The notes below the pieces were generated by a model, which had not been told where the DNA came from, searched no databases, and worked only from the letters and a program-made list of their open reading frames with translations. The position numbers and the translations under genes were made by a program. A stretch of 64,000 bases of DNA from contig NC_080698.1 of the NCBI RefSeq assembly GCF_030445035.2, forward strand, positions 24,707,294-24,771,293, in the 5' to 3' direction. This document shows, piece after piece, positions 36,496-47,096 of this stretch (position 1 is its first letter; every line of letters begins with the position of its first letter). This DNA is from Dasypus novemcinctus (taxonomy: Eukaryota; Chordata; Mammalia; Cingulata; Dasypodidae).

Positions 36496-38010
36496 ATAAA
36501 TATTTTTACTGGCCTAACTAAGAAAAAACAAAAATATAAAACAAAACAAAAAATTGGTGGCAATAATAGCTGCTAGAAAATGATAGGGTAATCCTGGAAA
36601 AAGAGAAGGGAATCACCGAATTCTGTATAAAAGCACTCCTCAAGTCTCTGGTGAATCCATAAATCATGCATGTGGGGCAAATACAAAAGTTTGCCGTGAA
36701 AGCTAAAAAATAAACTCTACTTACACATGAACCACTGCCCACTGCAAGGGAGACAGAATTTGCATTTTGAGTCTAACCAAGTAAATTACTTTCTAGAACA
36801 ACAACAATACTCTTCAGAGAAAAATAACAGCATTCAGAGTCTCTATGATATAATATTCACAGTGTCCAGCATTTAATCAAAATTACTCAGCATATGAAGA
36901 ATCAGGAGAATGAGACCGATTATCCTGGGAAAAGACAATTAACAGAGGTCAATCCTGAGATTATCTTGATGTTAGGACTAGTATAACTATGTTCAATGAG
37001 ATAAAGGAAATATATGCTTATAATGAATGAAAAAATTAGGAAATGTCAGCAGAGAAATAGAAACAAAACCAAATCAAAATTCTAGAAAGAAAAATACAGT
37101 ATCTGAAAAATTCACTGGGAATAGCAGAACTGAAATGACAGAAGAACATGTCAGAGACCTCTTATCCAAACTGAATAAAAGAGAGAAAAATGGGAGAAAG
37201 AATAATCCATCCTCAGGGACTTATGGGACAATATCAAAAAGTCTAACCTGTGTGTAAATGGAGTCCCTGGTAGATGGGAGAGAGAGAATGGGCCCTTAAA
37301 ATTATCTGAAGAAATATTCACCAAAAATTCCAAAATTTGGTGAAAGACATAAATTTACAGGGGCCAGAAGCTCAGCAAACTATGAATAGGATAAATATAA
37401 GGAAACCATGCCCAAATACATCATAGTCAAACTGCTGAAAACAAAAGATCAGGTGAAATTTTTGAAGAAGAGAAAAATACCAAAATATTAATATATGCAA
37501 GAAAACTATTTGAATGCCAGAGAAAAACAGCATATCACATACAAAAGAACAGCCATTCAAAACCAAGAATTTCTCACCAGGAACTATGGAGGCCAGAAAA
37601 CAGTGTAATGACATTTTTAAAGGACTGAAACAAAAAACCTGACAATTCAGAGTTCTATATCCAGAGAAAATATCCTTCTAGAATAAAAGCAAAAGAAATC
37701 TATTGTCAAAAAGAAAACTTACTGATGTCCAATAGATTTTCTCCCTGTACCATGTTTTATCATTTTTCAAATCATGCATTTCTGTAAGTACCATGGTTGC
37801 AAATAAAATGGGTCACAGAAATCAGGAAGGAAGGAAGGAAGGGAGGGAGGGAGGGAAGGGAAAAGAAGAGAGAGAGAAAAGAAAATTTGCTAACAGACTC
37901 ACATTACAAGAAATGCTGAAGGAAATTATTCAGGCTAAAGGGAAATAATATCAATATGAACCATAGAGTATCAAAAATGGTAAAAAATGGGGAAAAATAA
38001 AAACAGTAAA
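36496..38010 (+). repeat. Old L1M, 5' UTR end and ORF1 remnant
   Basis: The text 'ccgaattctgtataaaagca' and 'aatcatgcatgtggggcaaa' is L1M 5' UTR-like. From 36830 the blocks 'aaaattactcagcatatgaa', 'gggaaaagacaattaacaga', 'acttatgggacaatatcaaa', 'ggtgaaagacataaatttac', 'tcatagtcaaactgctgaaa' and 'aggaactatggaggccagaa' follow the L1M ORF1 order. Many stops and frameshifts make it a dead copy. A (GGAA)n tract interrupts it at 37824. Confidence 0.85.
37824..37884. repeat. (GGAA)n/(GA)n microsatellite within the L1M
   Basis: GGAA units grade into GGGA and then GA-rich sequence. Confidence 0.95.
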
Positions 38011-38454
38011 TGCTTAGGTAAATATAAAACATGATTTTTTATTTAAATTATAAATGGTTATTTAAAGAAAAGTTATAAAAATATTTTATGATGCTCATAA
38101 TGTATAATATATAATAAATATAACAACCATAATGCAGACAATGGTAGGGGAGAGGTAAATGGAGCCACGCAATGAAAGTTTCTATATTTTAAGTAAAGTG
38201 ATATAATATTAACTTTAAGTAGACTATGAAAAGTTAAAATGTTTATTGTAATCCCTAGATTAGCCACTAAAAATTGCAAAGAGGTATAGGTAAAAATCTA
38301 GTAGATAAGTTAAAATGGAATTCTAACAAATATTCAAATAATTCAAAATAAGGCAGTAAATGGGAAACAGAACCCAAAAAAAAAAAAACAGCTAGAAATT
38401 GAAATTTTCAATAATTACATTAAACATTAATTATCTACATTGGCCCATTTTCCT

Positions 38455-38605
38455 TGTCAAGACTTTATTTTTATCTTACTAATATTTCACAGCAACTCTT
38501 ACAGGAATAGGTCTCTTTAACTCCATTTTAAAGATGCAGAAGTCAAAGCTCAGAAAGATTGTTAATAATAAGTACATGTGCATGCATTTATTGAGCTTAT
38601 ATTCT
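38455..38605 (+). repeat. Possible MIR fragment within the L1M
   Basis: 'tatttcacagcaactcttac', 'aactccattttaaagatgca' and 'gaagtcaaagctcagaaaga' resemble the MIR core but are strongly diverged. It separates ORF1-like from ORF2-like L1 sequence. Confidence 0.45.
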
Positions 38606-38659
38606 ATCCAGCCTGTACTGAATCCTTCCCATACCTTAAATTTTTAATGGTCTAAATAT

Positions 38660-38913
38660 TACAATTAAATGGCAGAGATTATCAGAATAAGTGAAAAGTA
38701 ACCCAACTATATGCTGCCTATAAGAGATATACTTTAAATATAAAGACACATATAGATTAGGATGGAAATATATATACAATACAAATAATAGCATAAGAAG
38801 GCTAGAGTGACTATATAACCATCAGATAAAATAGACTTCAAAATAAAGAATATTACCAGAGATAAAGAGGGATACTTCATAATGATGATGAAAGGATCAT
38901 TTCATTAGGAAGA
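38660..38913 (+). repeat. L1M ORF2 remnant, part before the LTR
   Basis: 'atatgctgcctataagagat' and 'gaaggctagagtgactatat' followed by 'cagataaaatagacttcaaa' are ORF2 blocks (endonuclease to RT linker region). The element continues after the inserted LTR at 39366. Confidence 0.75.
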
Positions 38914-39365
38914 TGTATTAATCAGGGCTCTCTAGGGAACAGAATCAGCAAGAGATATCTGTCAATAGTGAGAGATTTTATCAGAGTATCTCACATGACT
39001 GTGGGGATGCACAAGTCCAGGTTCAAAAGGCAGGCTGCAACCAGGGGCTCCAATAAAGTCCAGTGAAGATTCTTGATGAGTTCTGGGAGATGCTGGCTGT
39101 CCAAAGCTGACCCGGGAAAATTCCAATGTTGGAATCACTTTCCCTTTTAAGTCATTCAACTGATTGGGTTAAACATCACACATTGCTAATGGCAATCGCC
39201 CAATTGATGTAATCATAACCAGCTAACTATGATTTACCACTGCAGTAAAGTCAATGGTGACTAAATCCATAAATAGCCTTGTATTACAGTTAGCCCAGTG
39301 CTTGCTTGACCAAACAACGGGGCACAATTACCTGGCCAAATTGACACAATAGCCTAACCATCACA
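38914..39365 (-). repeat. ERVL-type solo LTR (MLT2-like) with 5-bp target duplication
   Basis: The element begins 'tgtattaatcagggctctct' + 'agggaacaga' and ends 'agcctaaccatcaca', so it has TG...CA ends. The 5-bp repeat 'gaaga' flanks it at 38909-38913 and 39366-39370, as expected for ERVL integration. It interrupts the L1M ORF2 remnant. Strand is inferred from comparison with MLT2-like LTRs and is less certain than the boundaries. Confidence 0.85.
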
Positions 39366-40225
39366 GAAGATATAATAATTACAAATATGTGCCTAGCAAC
39401 AAAGCTTCAAAAATCAAGAAAAGGAGACAAAATTAAGTATATGAATCCACAATTCTACAATCATATTAGGAGATTTTAATATGCCCTCTCAGAAACTGAT
39501 AAACTACAAATGAAAAAAATAATCAGAAAAGATATAGGTGATTTGCATAACATTACCAACCAACTTGACCTAATATTTATAGAACATGCACCCCCCATAC
39601 TGCAGAATACACATTCTTTTTAAGGGCATATTTACCAAGATGGACCATATTTTGGGCTACAAACAAATTTCAATGTTTTCTGACTACAATGGAATCAAAT
39701 TAGAAATCAATAGCAATAAAAGATTAAGGAAACCACAAATATTTGCATATTAAGCAATATATGTCTAAATAATCCATAGGTCAAAGAAGAAATCACAGTA
39801 GGAATTGGCAAGTATTTCAAACTGAATGACAAAGAAAATACAACATATCAAAATTTGTTGGATGCAGCTAAAACAGTTCTTTTAAGGAAATTTATAGTTT
39901 TAAACACTTATATTAGAAAACAAGCAGGATAAAGAGAAGCAAAGAAACACAAAGTAAGCAAAATAAAGAAAATAGAAAAAAGAGCAGAAATCAATGTAAC
40001 AGAAAACAAACAGAGTAAAGTAACAAGGCTAAAAGTTGGTTCTTTGAAAGTTTCAACAAAGTTAAAAAATCTTAGCTAGACTGATTAAGGAAGAGAAAGA
40101 GAATACACAAATCACTATAATCAAGAATGAATGAGAATATGCAATTTCCTATAGACATCAAAAGAATAATGAGACAATATTATGAACAACTTTATGCCAA
40201 CAAATATGACAACTAAATTTAGGAA
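39366..40225 (+). repeat. L1M ORF2 remnant, continuation
   Basis: 'ggagattttaatatgccctc', 'caacttgacctaatatttat', 'tgcagaatacacattctttt', 'gaccatattttgggctacaa', 'aggaaatttatagttttaaa' and 'aagttggttctttgaaagtt' track the N-terminal half of L1 ORF2. Numerous stops are present. The sequence leaves L1 near 40225. Confidence 0.85.
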
Positions 40226-40526
40226 CCACTTCCCCAAAAGACCAAATTCCCATTGTCTGAGACAGGGACACAGGTACTACAATGAGGGTTGTTTATGGAA
40301 GACTCCTAGAGACACAGCCAAGGTTTCACATAGGAATCCCATTCCAGGAAAGCTTCCAAATTGATAGGAGACCACGCTATGCTGAAGATTAGCCTTTCAG
40401 CTTATTGAGGATGGGTCAGAAAAAGTGGAAAAGTGATGAGGTATAAGCAAGTTACATGCTTCTTTCCTTTCTGTGATAAAATAACAGCTGCAAGACTCCC
40501 TTCACTCTAAGTGGTGAGCTAGAGTT
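40226..40526. other. Unassigned sequence
   Basis: No recognisable repeat or exon between the L1M and the LTR at 40527. Confidence 0.4.
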
Positions 40527-40865
40527 TGGTCTTGGTGTATGTTCTGCAGAAAAAGACCCTGAGACAAAGATTTGAGCACAAGTGGTTTATTGGGAAAATA
40601 GTCCCAGAAATGTGGGTAAGAGAATGGGCAAGCATGACAAGGATTGGAAGGAAACCAATATAGGAAGTGTCATCAAGCAAGTTTTAGTGTGAGCAACTGG
40701 AACTTAGTCCTGCTGGGGAGCCATAGGAAACAGTGTAAAGGACGTCTCAGAGCTATCCCAGCTGAGGAGGGAGGGAGCTGGGGGTTTTACCCACCAGCTC
40801 CCTGTCCATCATTGATTGAGAAATGCTTCAGCTAGCATCAGCTCAGTGGTGCTGCTGGCTTGCTC
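40527..40865 (-). repeat. LTR, minus strand (same family as 43.3 kb)
   Basis: 'ctgagacaaagatttgagca', 'caagtggtttattgggaaaa' (complement of AATAAACC), 'gaatgggcaagcatgacaag' and 'gggggttttacccaccagct' match the inverted form of the family at 12.6 and 14.9 kb. The element is diverged and ends are approximate. Confidence 0.55.
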
Positions 40866-41579
40866 AGGACATGTACAAGAATGCTCCTAAAACCAGGTAA
40901 AAAATCCTGAGGCAGAAATTGCAGATTCTCTCAGTAAGCATCTTTATGTGTGTAGAGGTGAGTGCTGAGAAGTTATGAGTGAGCTGCCCATGCCTTTGCT
41001 ACAACTTTAAGGAAAGAACAGGATTCTGATAAGCAGAAAGAAGCGAAGGTAAGAGAACTTGCTTTTAAAAAAAACAAACCTTCATTAGGAGTGCAAAGTG
41101 TCTAGATAAATCTCATTATTCATTTTTGAATCAATATGTTTCCTTGTTATATATTTCTAAATATGAGTATCTTATTCTGGACCCCACAGTGAAACGATCT
41201 CTTGAAGAGGACAGTTCATTAGTCCTCGCCTCCAGGTCACCTTTAGGTTTTTTGCTTCAGGTAGAGTTAGGCAATCTGCTTAAATCTCGAGTGAACTCCA
41301 AACTAACCTGGCATAGTCACACAGCCTTCTAAGCCTCAGTTTCTGTACATGCAAAATGGTAATAATAACACCTGCATACCATCTTCCTCTATGTGAACAT
41401 AGAGCTTTTCCCATGCCACACACTCAGATGACAAACTGGAGTCTTTGGAGAGTTTTAGGGGAAAAAAATTAAGATCACAACATTGCCTGGGCAGCAGGGA
41501 AGATGGACTGGTAGAGAGCAGTCCCCAGGTCCTGGGAGGCAGATGGAAGGCACTGATGCTGTTCAGGCGACTGTTCAAA

Positions 41580-41710
41580 TGGGCCTGATCTGGGGAAGGA
41601 CAGAGGTGATGGAGAAGAGAGAAAATATCTAAGCGATATTTGTAAGGTAAAATTGTTATAACTACGTTGAGTGGCAGGGACTGGGTGAAGGTAAGGGCTT
41701 GAGGAAAATG
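41580..41710 (+). repeat. Possible L2 fragment
   Basis: 'gagtggcagggactgggtga' and 'aggtaagggcttgaggaaaa' resemble L2 3' region text. Low confidence. Confidence 0.3.
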
Positions 41711-41944
41711 CCAGATTTCTGTTGGGGCAGCCTGCTTATATGAAAGCAGATCTGCTCAATGGAAATGAATTGGCAGGTAGAAACGCATGCTGCTGTTCAT
41801 TAAGTTCCATGACACTCACAAAACTTGCATTTCCCATGAAATTTAAAAACACAGATAAATAGTTATTTCCCAAAGCACACCCCAAAATCCTCAAAAGCCA
41901 TTGACACTATTTCGTGGACACAAATTGCTAGAAATGTGGTGTGT

Positions 41945-42120
41945 TGAATCAACAATGCCTGTGGCATTTGAGGTGCCTGTGGGACAGGGTAGAGGGGTGG
42001 GGAAGCCCTATGGAGCTATGCTTCAATCACAAGAGTGAGGTCAGGGCTAGAGATGAAGGTCAGGTAGCCATCAGTGTACCAGTAGAAATTGAAGCCATGG
42101 AAGAAAAAGATGAGAGGGCC
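41945..42120 (+). repeat. L2 LINE fragment
   Basis: 'catttgaggtgcctgtggga', 'gtcagggctagagatgaagg' and 'gtagaaattgaagccatgga' follow the L2 3' region seen at 1415. Confidence 0.6.
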
Positions 42121-42121
42121 A

Positions 42122-42556
42122 GGTATTTATTTATTATGACTGTAACAAATTACAACAATCTTGGTGGATTAAAACAACACAAATTTATTGTCTTACAGTT
42201 ATAGAGGCTAAAAGTCCAAACTGGGCCCTCCGGGGCTAAAGTCAAGGTGTGGGCTGGGCTGCGTTCCTTTTGGAATTCTAGGGAAGAATCAGCTCTTGTC
42301 TTTTCCAGCCTCCTTCCTTTGTTTGTGGCCTCCTTCCATGAAGGGTTTTGGTTGTCACATCTCCTTATCTGGCTCTGACCCTCCTGCTTCCCTCTTTAAC
42401 TTATAAAGACCCTCTGACTGCATTGGGCCCACTCAGATAATAGGGAAATCTCCCCGTCTCAAGAAACTTAATCACTTCTGCAAAGTTTCTTTTGCTAGAC
42501 AAGGTAACAGATTAAGGCATGGGCATCTTTGGGGGGACCATTATTCTGTCTACACA
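42122..42556 (-). repeat. MLT1-type LTR (ERVL-MaLR), minus strand
   Basis: 'gactgtaacaaattacaaca', 'gtggattaaaacaacacaaa', 'ttacagttatagaggctaaa', 'ctaaagtcaaggtgtgggct', 'gcattgggcccactcagata' and 'gaccattattctgtctacac' are the MLT1 blocks in reverse orientation. Well preserved. Confidence 0.92.
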
Positions 42557-42559
42557 GTC

Positions 42560-43346
42560 AGGGACTAAGCCCTGGAAAACAGTACCTCGTATGGGACAGA
42601 CAAACCTCTCAACAAGATAGATAACGAATTAAAGACAGGGCTGATTCCCAGGCAGTTACCAGTGACATTTTCATTTCCAAGAGTAGCTCTAGTTACAGCG
42701 CTACCCTACGTTGAGAAGTGAGGCTTGGCTTTTTTTCCTTCCTGCCTGCCAGTGATCTACTTCACCAGCTCTTGAGGAAGAAGCTATTTTGGGTGGAATA
42801 AAAGCCCTTTAGGCACAGGGATACGCATAAGGAAGCACTGCAGGGTGGGAATAATATTACAATTACTTTTGCAGTTACTTCTCTTCAGAGGGAAATAGCG
42901 CTCTGCGGAAGGGCTTGTCTCCCTCACTGAAAGGGCTGTGGCCCCAGGAGGTTGTTCCTAGTGGTGGGATAAATTCTGGCATGGACTCCCAGAATCCCTT
43001 GCAGCTCTCTAGCCCAGTCTCTCCTTGCCTTTGAGAGTTCACTTCTCCATCTCTAATTGCAGACTTCGTGGCTCTATGATGAACCCGGGAAAGCTGGGGA
43101 TGTCACACTCTCCTAACTCATGGTGGAAATAAGTAGCCTCACCCCCACGGTGTTCCTGAAAGATGACTGGCTTCAGAAGTTTTGTGGTTCCCTGGATAAT
43201 GTACTGAAATGTCAAAGTCGACCCTGCGTTTTCCCCTCCGCCTCATCCCACGAGGAGTCTGGACTTTGGCTTTCCTTGCCACAAGGATTTTCTGTCATTT
43301 GTGAAAGCATTAACTCAATGATGAGACCATGCCAGGGTCTTGGAGT
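42560..43346. other. Gene-free stretch, unassigned
   Basis: A 100-codon ORF (43120-43422) runs into the LTR at 43347 and has no recognised domain. No splice context or repeat family could be named for the rest. Confidence 0.4.
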
Positions 43347-43690
43347 GTGTGCTAGTCTCAGAGTATGGAATTCCCCAGAAGCAAACCCCGAGACAAGGAT
43401 TCATTTGCAAGTGATTTATTAAGGAAGTACTCCCAGGAGACCTCCTGAGGGAGAAGTGGGAGGTGAAACAGGGAAGGGGAAAGGGCAATATCAAGCCAAG
43501 TTGGAGTCACAGCCTGTCCTGTGGGGAACTTTAGAGGGTAAATTACACTTCGGAGTCCGTCACAGCTGAAAGCAAAGGAGCTGGGCTTTCTAACCCTGCA
43601 CTAGTCAGGCATTGGCTAAGAGTGGCCTCAGGAGGAAGCACACAGCCCGGCGCTTCAGCTCTCTGTACATGTACACTGAACACAAAAGAG
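43347..43690 (-). repeat. LTR, minus strand (same family as 40.5 kb)
   Basis: 'tgtgctagtctcagagtatg', 'cgagacaaggattcatttgc', 'aagtgatttattaaggaagt' (complement of AATAAATCACTT) and 'gggaggtgaaacagggaagg' mark it. It is better preserved than the 40.5 kb copy. It contains the C-terminal part of the ORF at 43120. Confidence 0.6.
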
Positions 43691-44164
43691 CGGCTGGGCA
43701 GAGAAGGTGCTCAGTATTTGTTGGATTCATTAATCAATATTATGTTTATCATCATCAGCTTTTTATTGTTGCTGTTGCCACATTAAATAAGATGTGTAAT
43801 ATGTGAAGCCCCTAGGCCAGTGGCTGGCTCTCCAGGCCATTCGAGCAGCTGTGCATCAGTCCCTCCACTGTGAATGTGAGCAGGTGCATTGCGTGGGTGC
43901 CCGAGGCATAATCACAATGTAAATGTTTGTTTTTGTGCAAATATATGAAACAGGTGCTGCCCACTCCAGCAGTATACCAATGTTTTTACTACCAGGCCTC
44001 CGCAGCACAGCACAGGTGAACAAGGAAAAGAACAGCTACAAAACTGGGCATCCTATATTGGAGTTTTCCTGAAAAAGAAGAGTGTGGTCCAAAAAGGGAA
44101 TTGAGAGACCCTAAAAATAACTTGGCCTATTTGCACAAGATGGTTATTGCTTGTCAATTGCCTT

Positions 44165-44350
44165 AGAAATAGAGTTCAGCCCTGAAATCAGCCAGGCCTG
44201 TGTTGAAATGACAGCTCCAGCTTTTCTTATTTGGGTATCCTTAAGTGAGTGGCTTAACTCTTCTAGGGCTTCGTTTCCTCATTTGTAAAATGGGGGTAAT
44301 AACAGCACTCTTCTCCTAGGGTTTTCTGAGGAATGAATGACTTAGTGGTT
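44165..44350 (-). repeat. MIR SINE
   Basis: Minus-strand MIR: 'cttaagtgagtggcttaact', 'cttcgtttcctcatttgtaa' and 'aatgggggtaataacagcac' in order. Confidence 0.85.
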
Positions 44351-44384
44351 GAAGATAGGCTTTTACCACTCATTGCAGAGTGTT

Positions 44385-44866
44385 TGTGGGAGACTGAAGT
44401 ATGTGCCCCTCAAAAGACATGTTCTTAACTTTAATTCACACTCCTGAGGGTGTGATCCATTTACACATAGAACCTTTTGAATATGGTATTTTCAGTTAAG
44501 GTATGGCCCAATTGAATCAGGGTGGGCTTTGATAAAGGTCTAGAGACCTTTATAAGCAGAAGAAATTCAGACACAATCAGAAGAAAGCCACTGGAAGTCA
44601 GTGACTGGAAGTCAGAAGAAATCAGAAGAGAGAGACAAGGAGAGGGATGGCCGTGAGATGGAAAGCAGAAGCACAAGCCAAGGAGCCCCGAGGGTTAGGG
44701 CAAGCCAGCACTAGACCGCTACTGCCTTTGGGAGGAAAGCAAGACTTCCCACCCGTGTCTTGATTTTGGACTTCTATCTTCAAAACCATGAGCCAACAAA
44801 TGCTTGTTGTTTATTAAGCCAGCCCATTGTATGGTATTTGTCATAGCACCCTGGCAAACTAAGACA
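44385..44866 (+). repeat. Xenarthran-type MaLR-like solo LTR
   Basis: 'gaagtatgtgcccctcaaaa', 'ttcagttaaggtatggccca', 'attgaatcagggtgggcttt', 'tgattttggacttctatctt' and 'ttattaagccagcccattgt' to end 'ctggcaaactaagaca'. The internal text includes short repeats of 'gaagtcag' (44590-44620). Confidence 0.75.
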
Positions 44867-45049
44867 ATACTCAATCATCATTATTGTTATTGATGTTGTT
44901 GTTTGGCTTATAGTCCCTCCACGTTCTTCCCTCTGCCCAATTCATTTGTTCACTCAATATTCATTGAACGCTAACTCAATGCCATGTCACATACTGGAAG
45001 AGGCCAAGGAAATGCAATAGAAAATAAGACAAATATTTAACAGATTAGC

Positions 45050-45290
45050 ACAGACTGAACATTTATTGAGCATTTACTATAGGCCAGCTTCTATTCCAAA
45101 TACTTTATACATATATTATCACATTTAATTTTCTCACAACCTTGTGAGAAAAATTTTGTCATCCCTGTTGTACAACCTAGGAGTACAGAGGTTAAAACAC
45201 TTGTACCAGATATCACAGCCTAGTGGTACAGCCAGGATTTGAACCCAGGTGCCCTGAGTCTAGAGCTACTCTGCTTAGTCACAAGGACAT
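45050..45290 (+). repeat. MIR SINE
   Basis: 'aacatttattgagcatttac', 'ttctcacaaccttgtgagaa', 'tacagccaggatttgaaccc' and 'ctactctgcttagtcac' make a nearly full MIR. Confidence 0.85.
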
Positions 45291-45294
45291 ATGT

Positions 45295-45830
45295 TGCCCC
45301 TAACATCCTGGCAACCCAGTGTGTTTTGAGGCCTTTCAGGAGATAACAGATTCTTCTCCTGCCAGACCAAAGTTGTAACAAATCTAATTGAAAGTTGGAA
45401 GCCGCCTGATTGCTTGTGATTTGCCCAGGATGAATGGCACTGTTTGTCTTGATTTGAAAAAGCATTGCTTCCTGTCTGTGACCCGGCCCCAGAAAGCCCA
45501 TATTCTTTCCTCAGAAAATTGGCAAAAACTAATTTCCAAAATATTTCCAACAGTCTTCCAACCCACAAGCCCAGCCAAATGAAATTAAATTCCACCTTGT
45601 CAAAAGTGGTTTTTTTTAAGTGTGAGCTGTAGACTGGTGTTTTATTTCAAATCCCCAATCATTGAAGCTATTGATCTTGATAAATATAGAGATTGCTATA
45701 TCTGAAGAGGTTATATAAGAGAAATATCCAGGCAATTGCAAGTAACAGCTAATAAAGAAACACGATAAATTTTTAATAAGTTGAAGGAACTAATAACACA
45801 GAAGAAACTGAGAAGAGTCAGAAGATCAGG
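45295..45830. other. Non-repeat stretch with overlapping ORFs on both strands
   Basis: The 45300-45600 part is unlike the repeats around it. It is open on both strands for more than 60 codons without family resemblance. It may simply be unique DNA or a conserved non-coding element. Confidence 0.35.
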
Positions 45831-45832
45831 AT

Positions 45833-45946
45833 CTGTGTGTGTATATATTTACACATATATATGTATATGTGTGCATATATAGTACATGTAAGTATGTGTA
45901 CATATATACATGCATGTGTGTGCACATGTGTGGAGAGAGAGATTAT
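45833..45946. repeat. (TG/TA)n-rich microsatellite
   Basis: Alternating pyrimidine-purine tract of TG, TA and CA dinucleotides for about 110 bp, followed by GA-rich sequence. Alternating tracts of this type can adopt Z-DNA. Confidence 0.93.
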
Positions 45947-46110
45947 TACTTTGAGAAAACTACTTTCTCAATTTATATTCTTATCAAGGCAGAGGACCAG
46001 TCCAGTTCTCTCCCCAGAATCTTTTTGTTCATACCTAGAAATTCAGGTATATAATGAGAAGTAAAGATGAAACACCTGGATTTGCAGTAAGGAGCTGGCA
46101 ATGTGTTATC

Positions 46111-46545
46111 AAGATGAAAGAGGGAAGTGGATATGGCTCAAGTATCACCATATAGGATATCCAGGGTTCAATATCTGGGGCCTCCTGGTGAAGGCAAGCT
46201 AGCCCATGTGGTGAGCTGGCCCAAGCATAGAGCTGGCCCACATAGAGTGCTGCCCTGTGCAGGAATGCTGGCCCATGTGGAGAGCTGGCACAGCAAGATG
46301 ACACAACAAAAAGAGACACAGAGGAGAGATAATAAGAGATGCAGCAGACCAGGGAGCTGAGGTGGCACAAGAGAATAAGTGCCTCTCTCCCACTCCAGAA
46401 GGTCCCAGGATCGGTTCCTGGAGCTGCCCAATGAGAATATAAGCAGACACAGAAAAACACACAGCGGTAGGACGCAAAAAGCACACAAGGCAGGGGTGGG
46501 GAGGAGAGAGAATAAATAAATAAAATCTTTTAAAAAAGATGAAAA
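46111..46545 (+). repeat. DAS SINE, dimeric form, with 9-bp target-site duplication
   Basis: Two modules: head 'gggaagtggatatggctcaa' with 'atccagggttcaatatctgg', then a second module 'gagctgaggtggcacaagag' with 'gatcggttcctggagctgcc'. The tail is (AATA)n then 'tcttttaaaa'. 'aagatgaaa' flanks it at 46111-46119 and 46537-46545. It has the architecture of the minus copy at window start. Confidence 0.88.
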
Positions 46546-46769
46546 TACCATTCTAGAATATCTGGGGAATGAGAAATGGTGAGACAAAAATCAAGAGTTA
46601 GATTTGATGTTTACACCACAGCCCAGAGCTAAACTGAAGGCAGACCTTCAAAAAAATTCTAATTCTAATATTGAGAGAAAAGCCTTTCCCCTGCAGCTTT
46701 TCCTAGATTCTGGTATGGCACCGTCCTCTCTATAAAAATGGCCTGTGTATCATAGGGAGGCAGAAAGAA

Positions 46770-46965
46770 ATGAGTTGATAGGTGTGAGATACTTAAAAGA
46801 GTGCCAGGCACCTAATAAGTGCTATAGGCCTTATTGGGGCTTTTAAACAGGAGCGCAGCACATAAAGATCTGCATTTTAATAAGGTCATTTGGGCTGTGG
46901 CATGGATGAAGAAGGGTTTGGGGGGATGAAAATGAAGGCAGGAGATCTATAGGAAAGCTGTTAGA
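46770..46965 (+). repeat. L2 LINE fragment
   Basis: 'agtgccaggcacctaataag', 'caggagcgcagcacataaag' and 'gtcatttgggctgtggcatg' resemble L2 3' text. Diverged. Confidence 0.5.
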
Positions 46966-47096
46966 GGAATTCAGAAAAAAGGAGAAGATGGTACCCTGGC
47001 CTAGCTGCTGCCCTGGAGCTAGAGAGGAGAAAAATTCTGATGACAGCAGGAAGGAGAAGTGACAGGTCACAGCAGTAGGTTGGCTGTGAGTATAGA

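Noticed and set aside
36830-40225. Possible intact L1 or new reverse transcriptase
   Set aside because: ORF1 and ORF2 remnants contain many stops and two insertions; this is a fossil element.
43120-43422. 100-codon ORF as a possible exon of a neighbouring gene
   Set aside because: It runs into the LTR at 43347, and I found no acceptor/donor pair or family resemblance that would support an exon.
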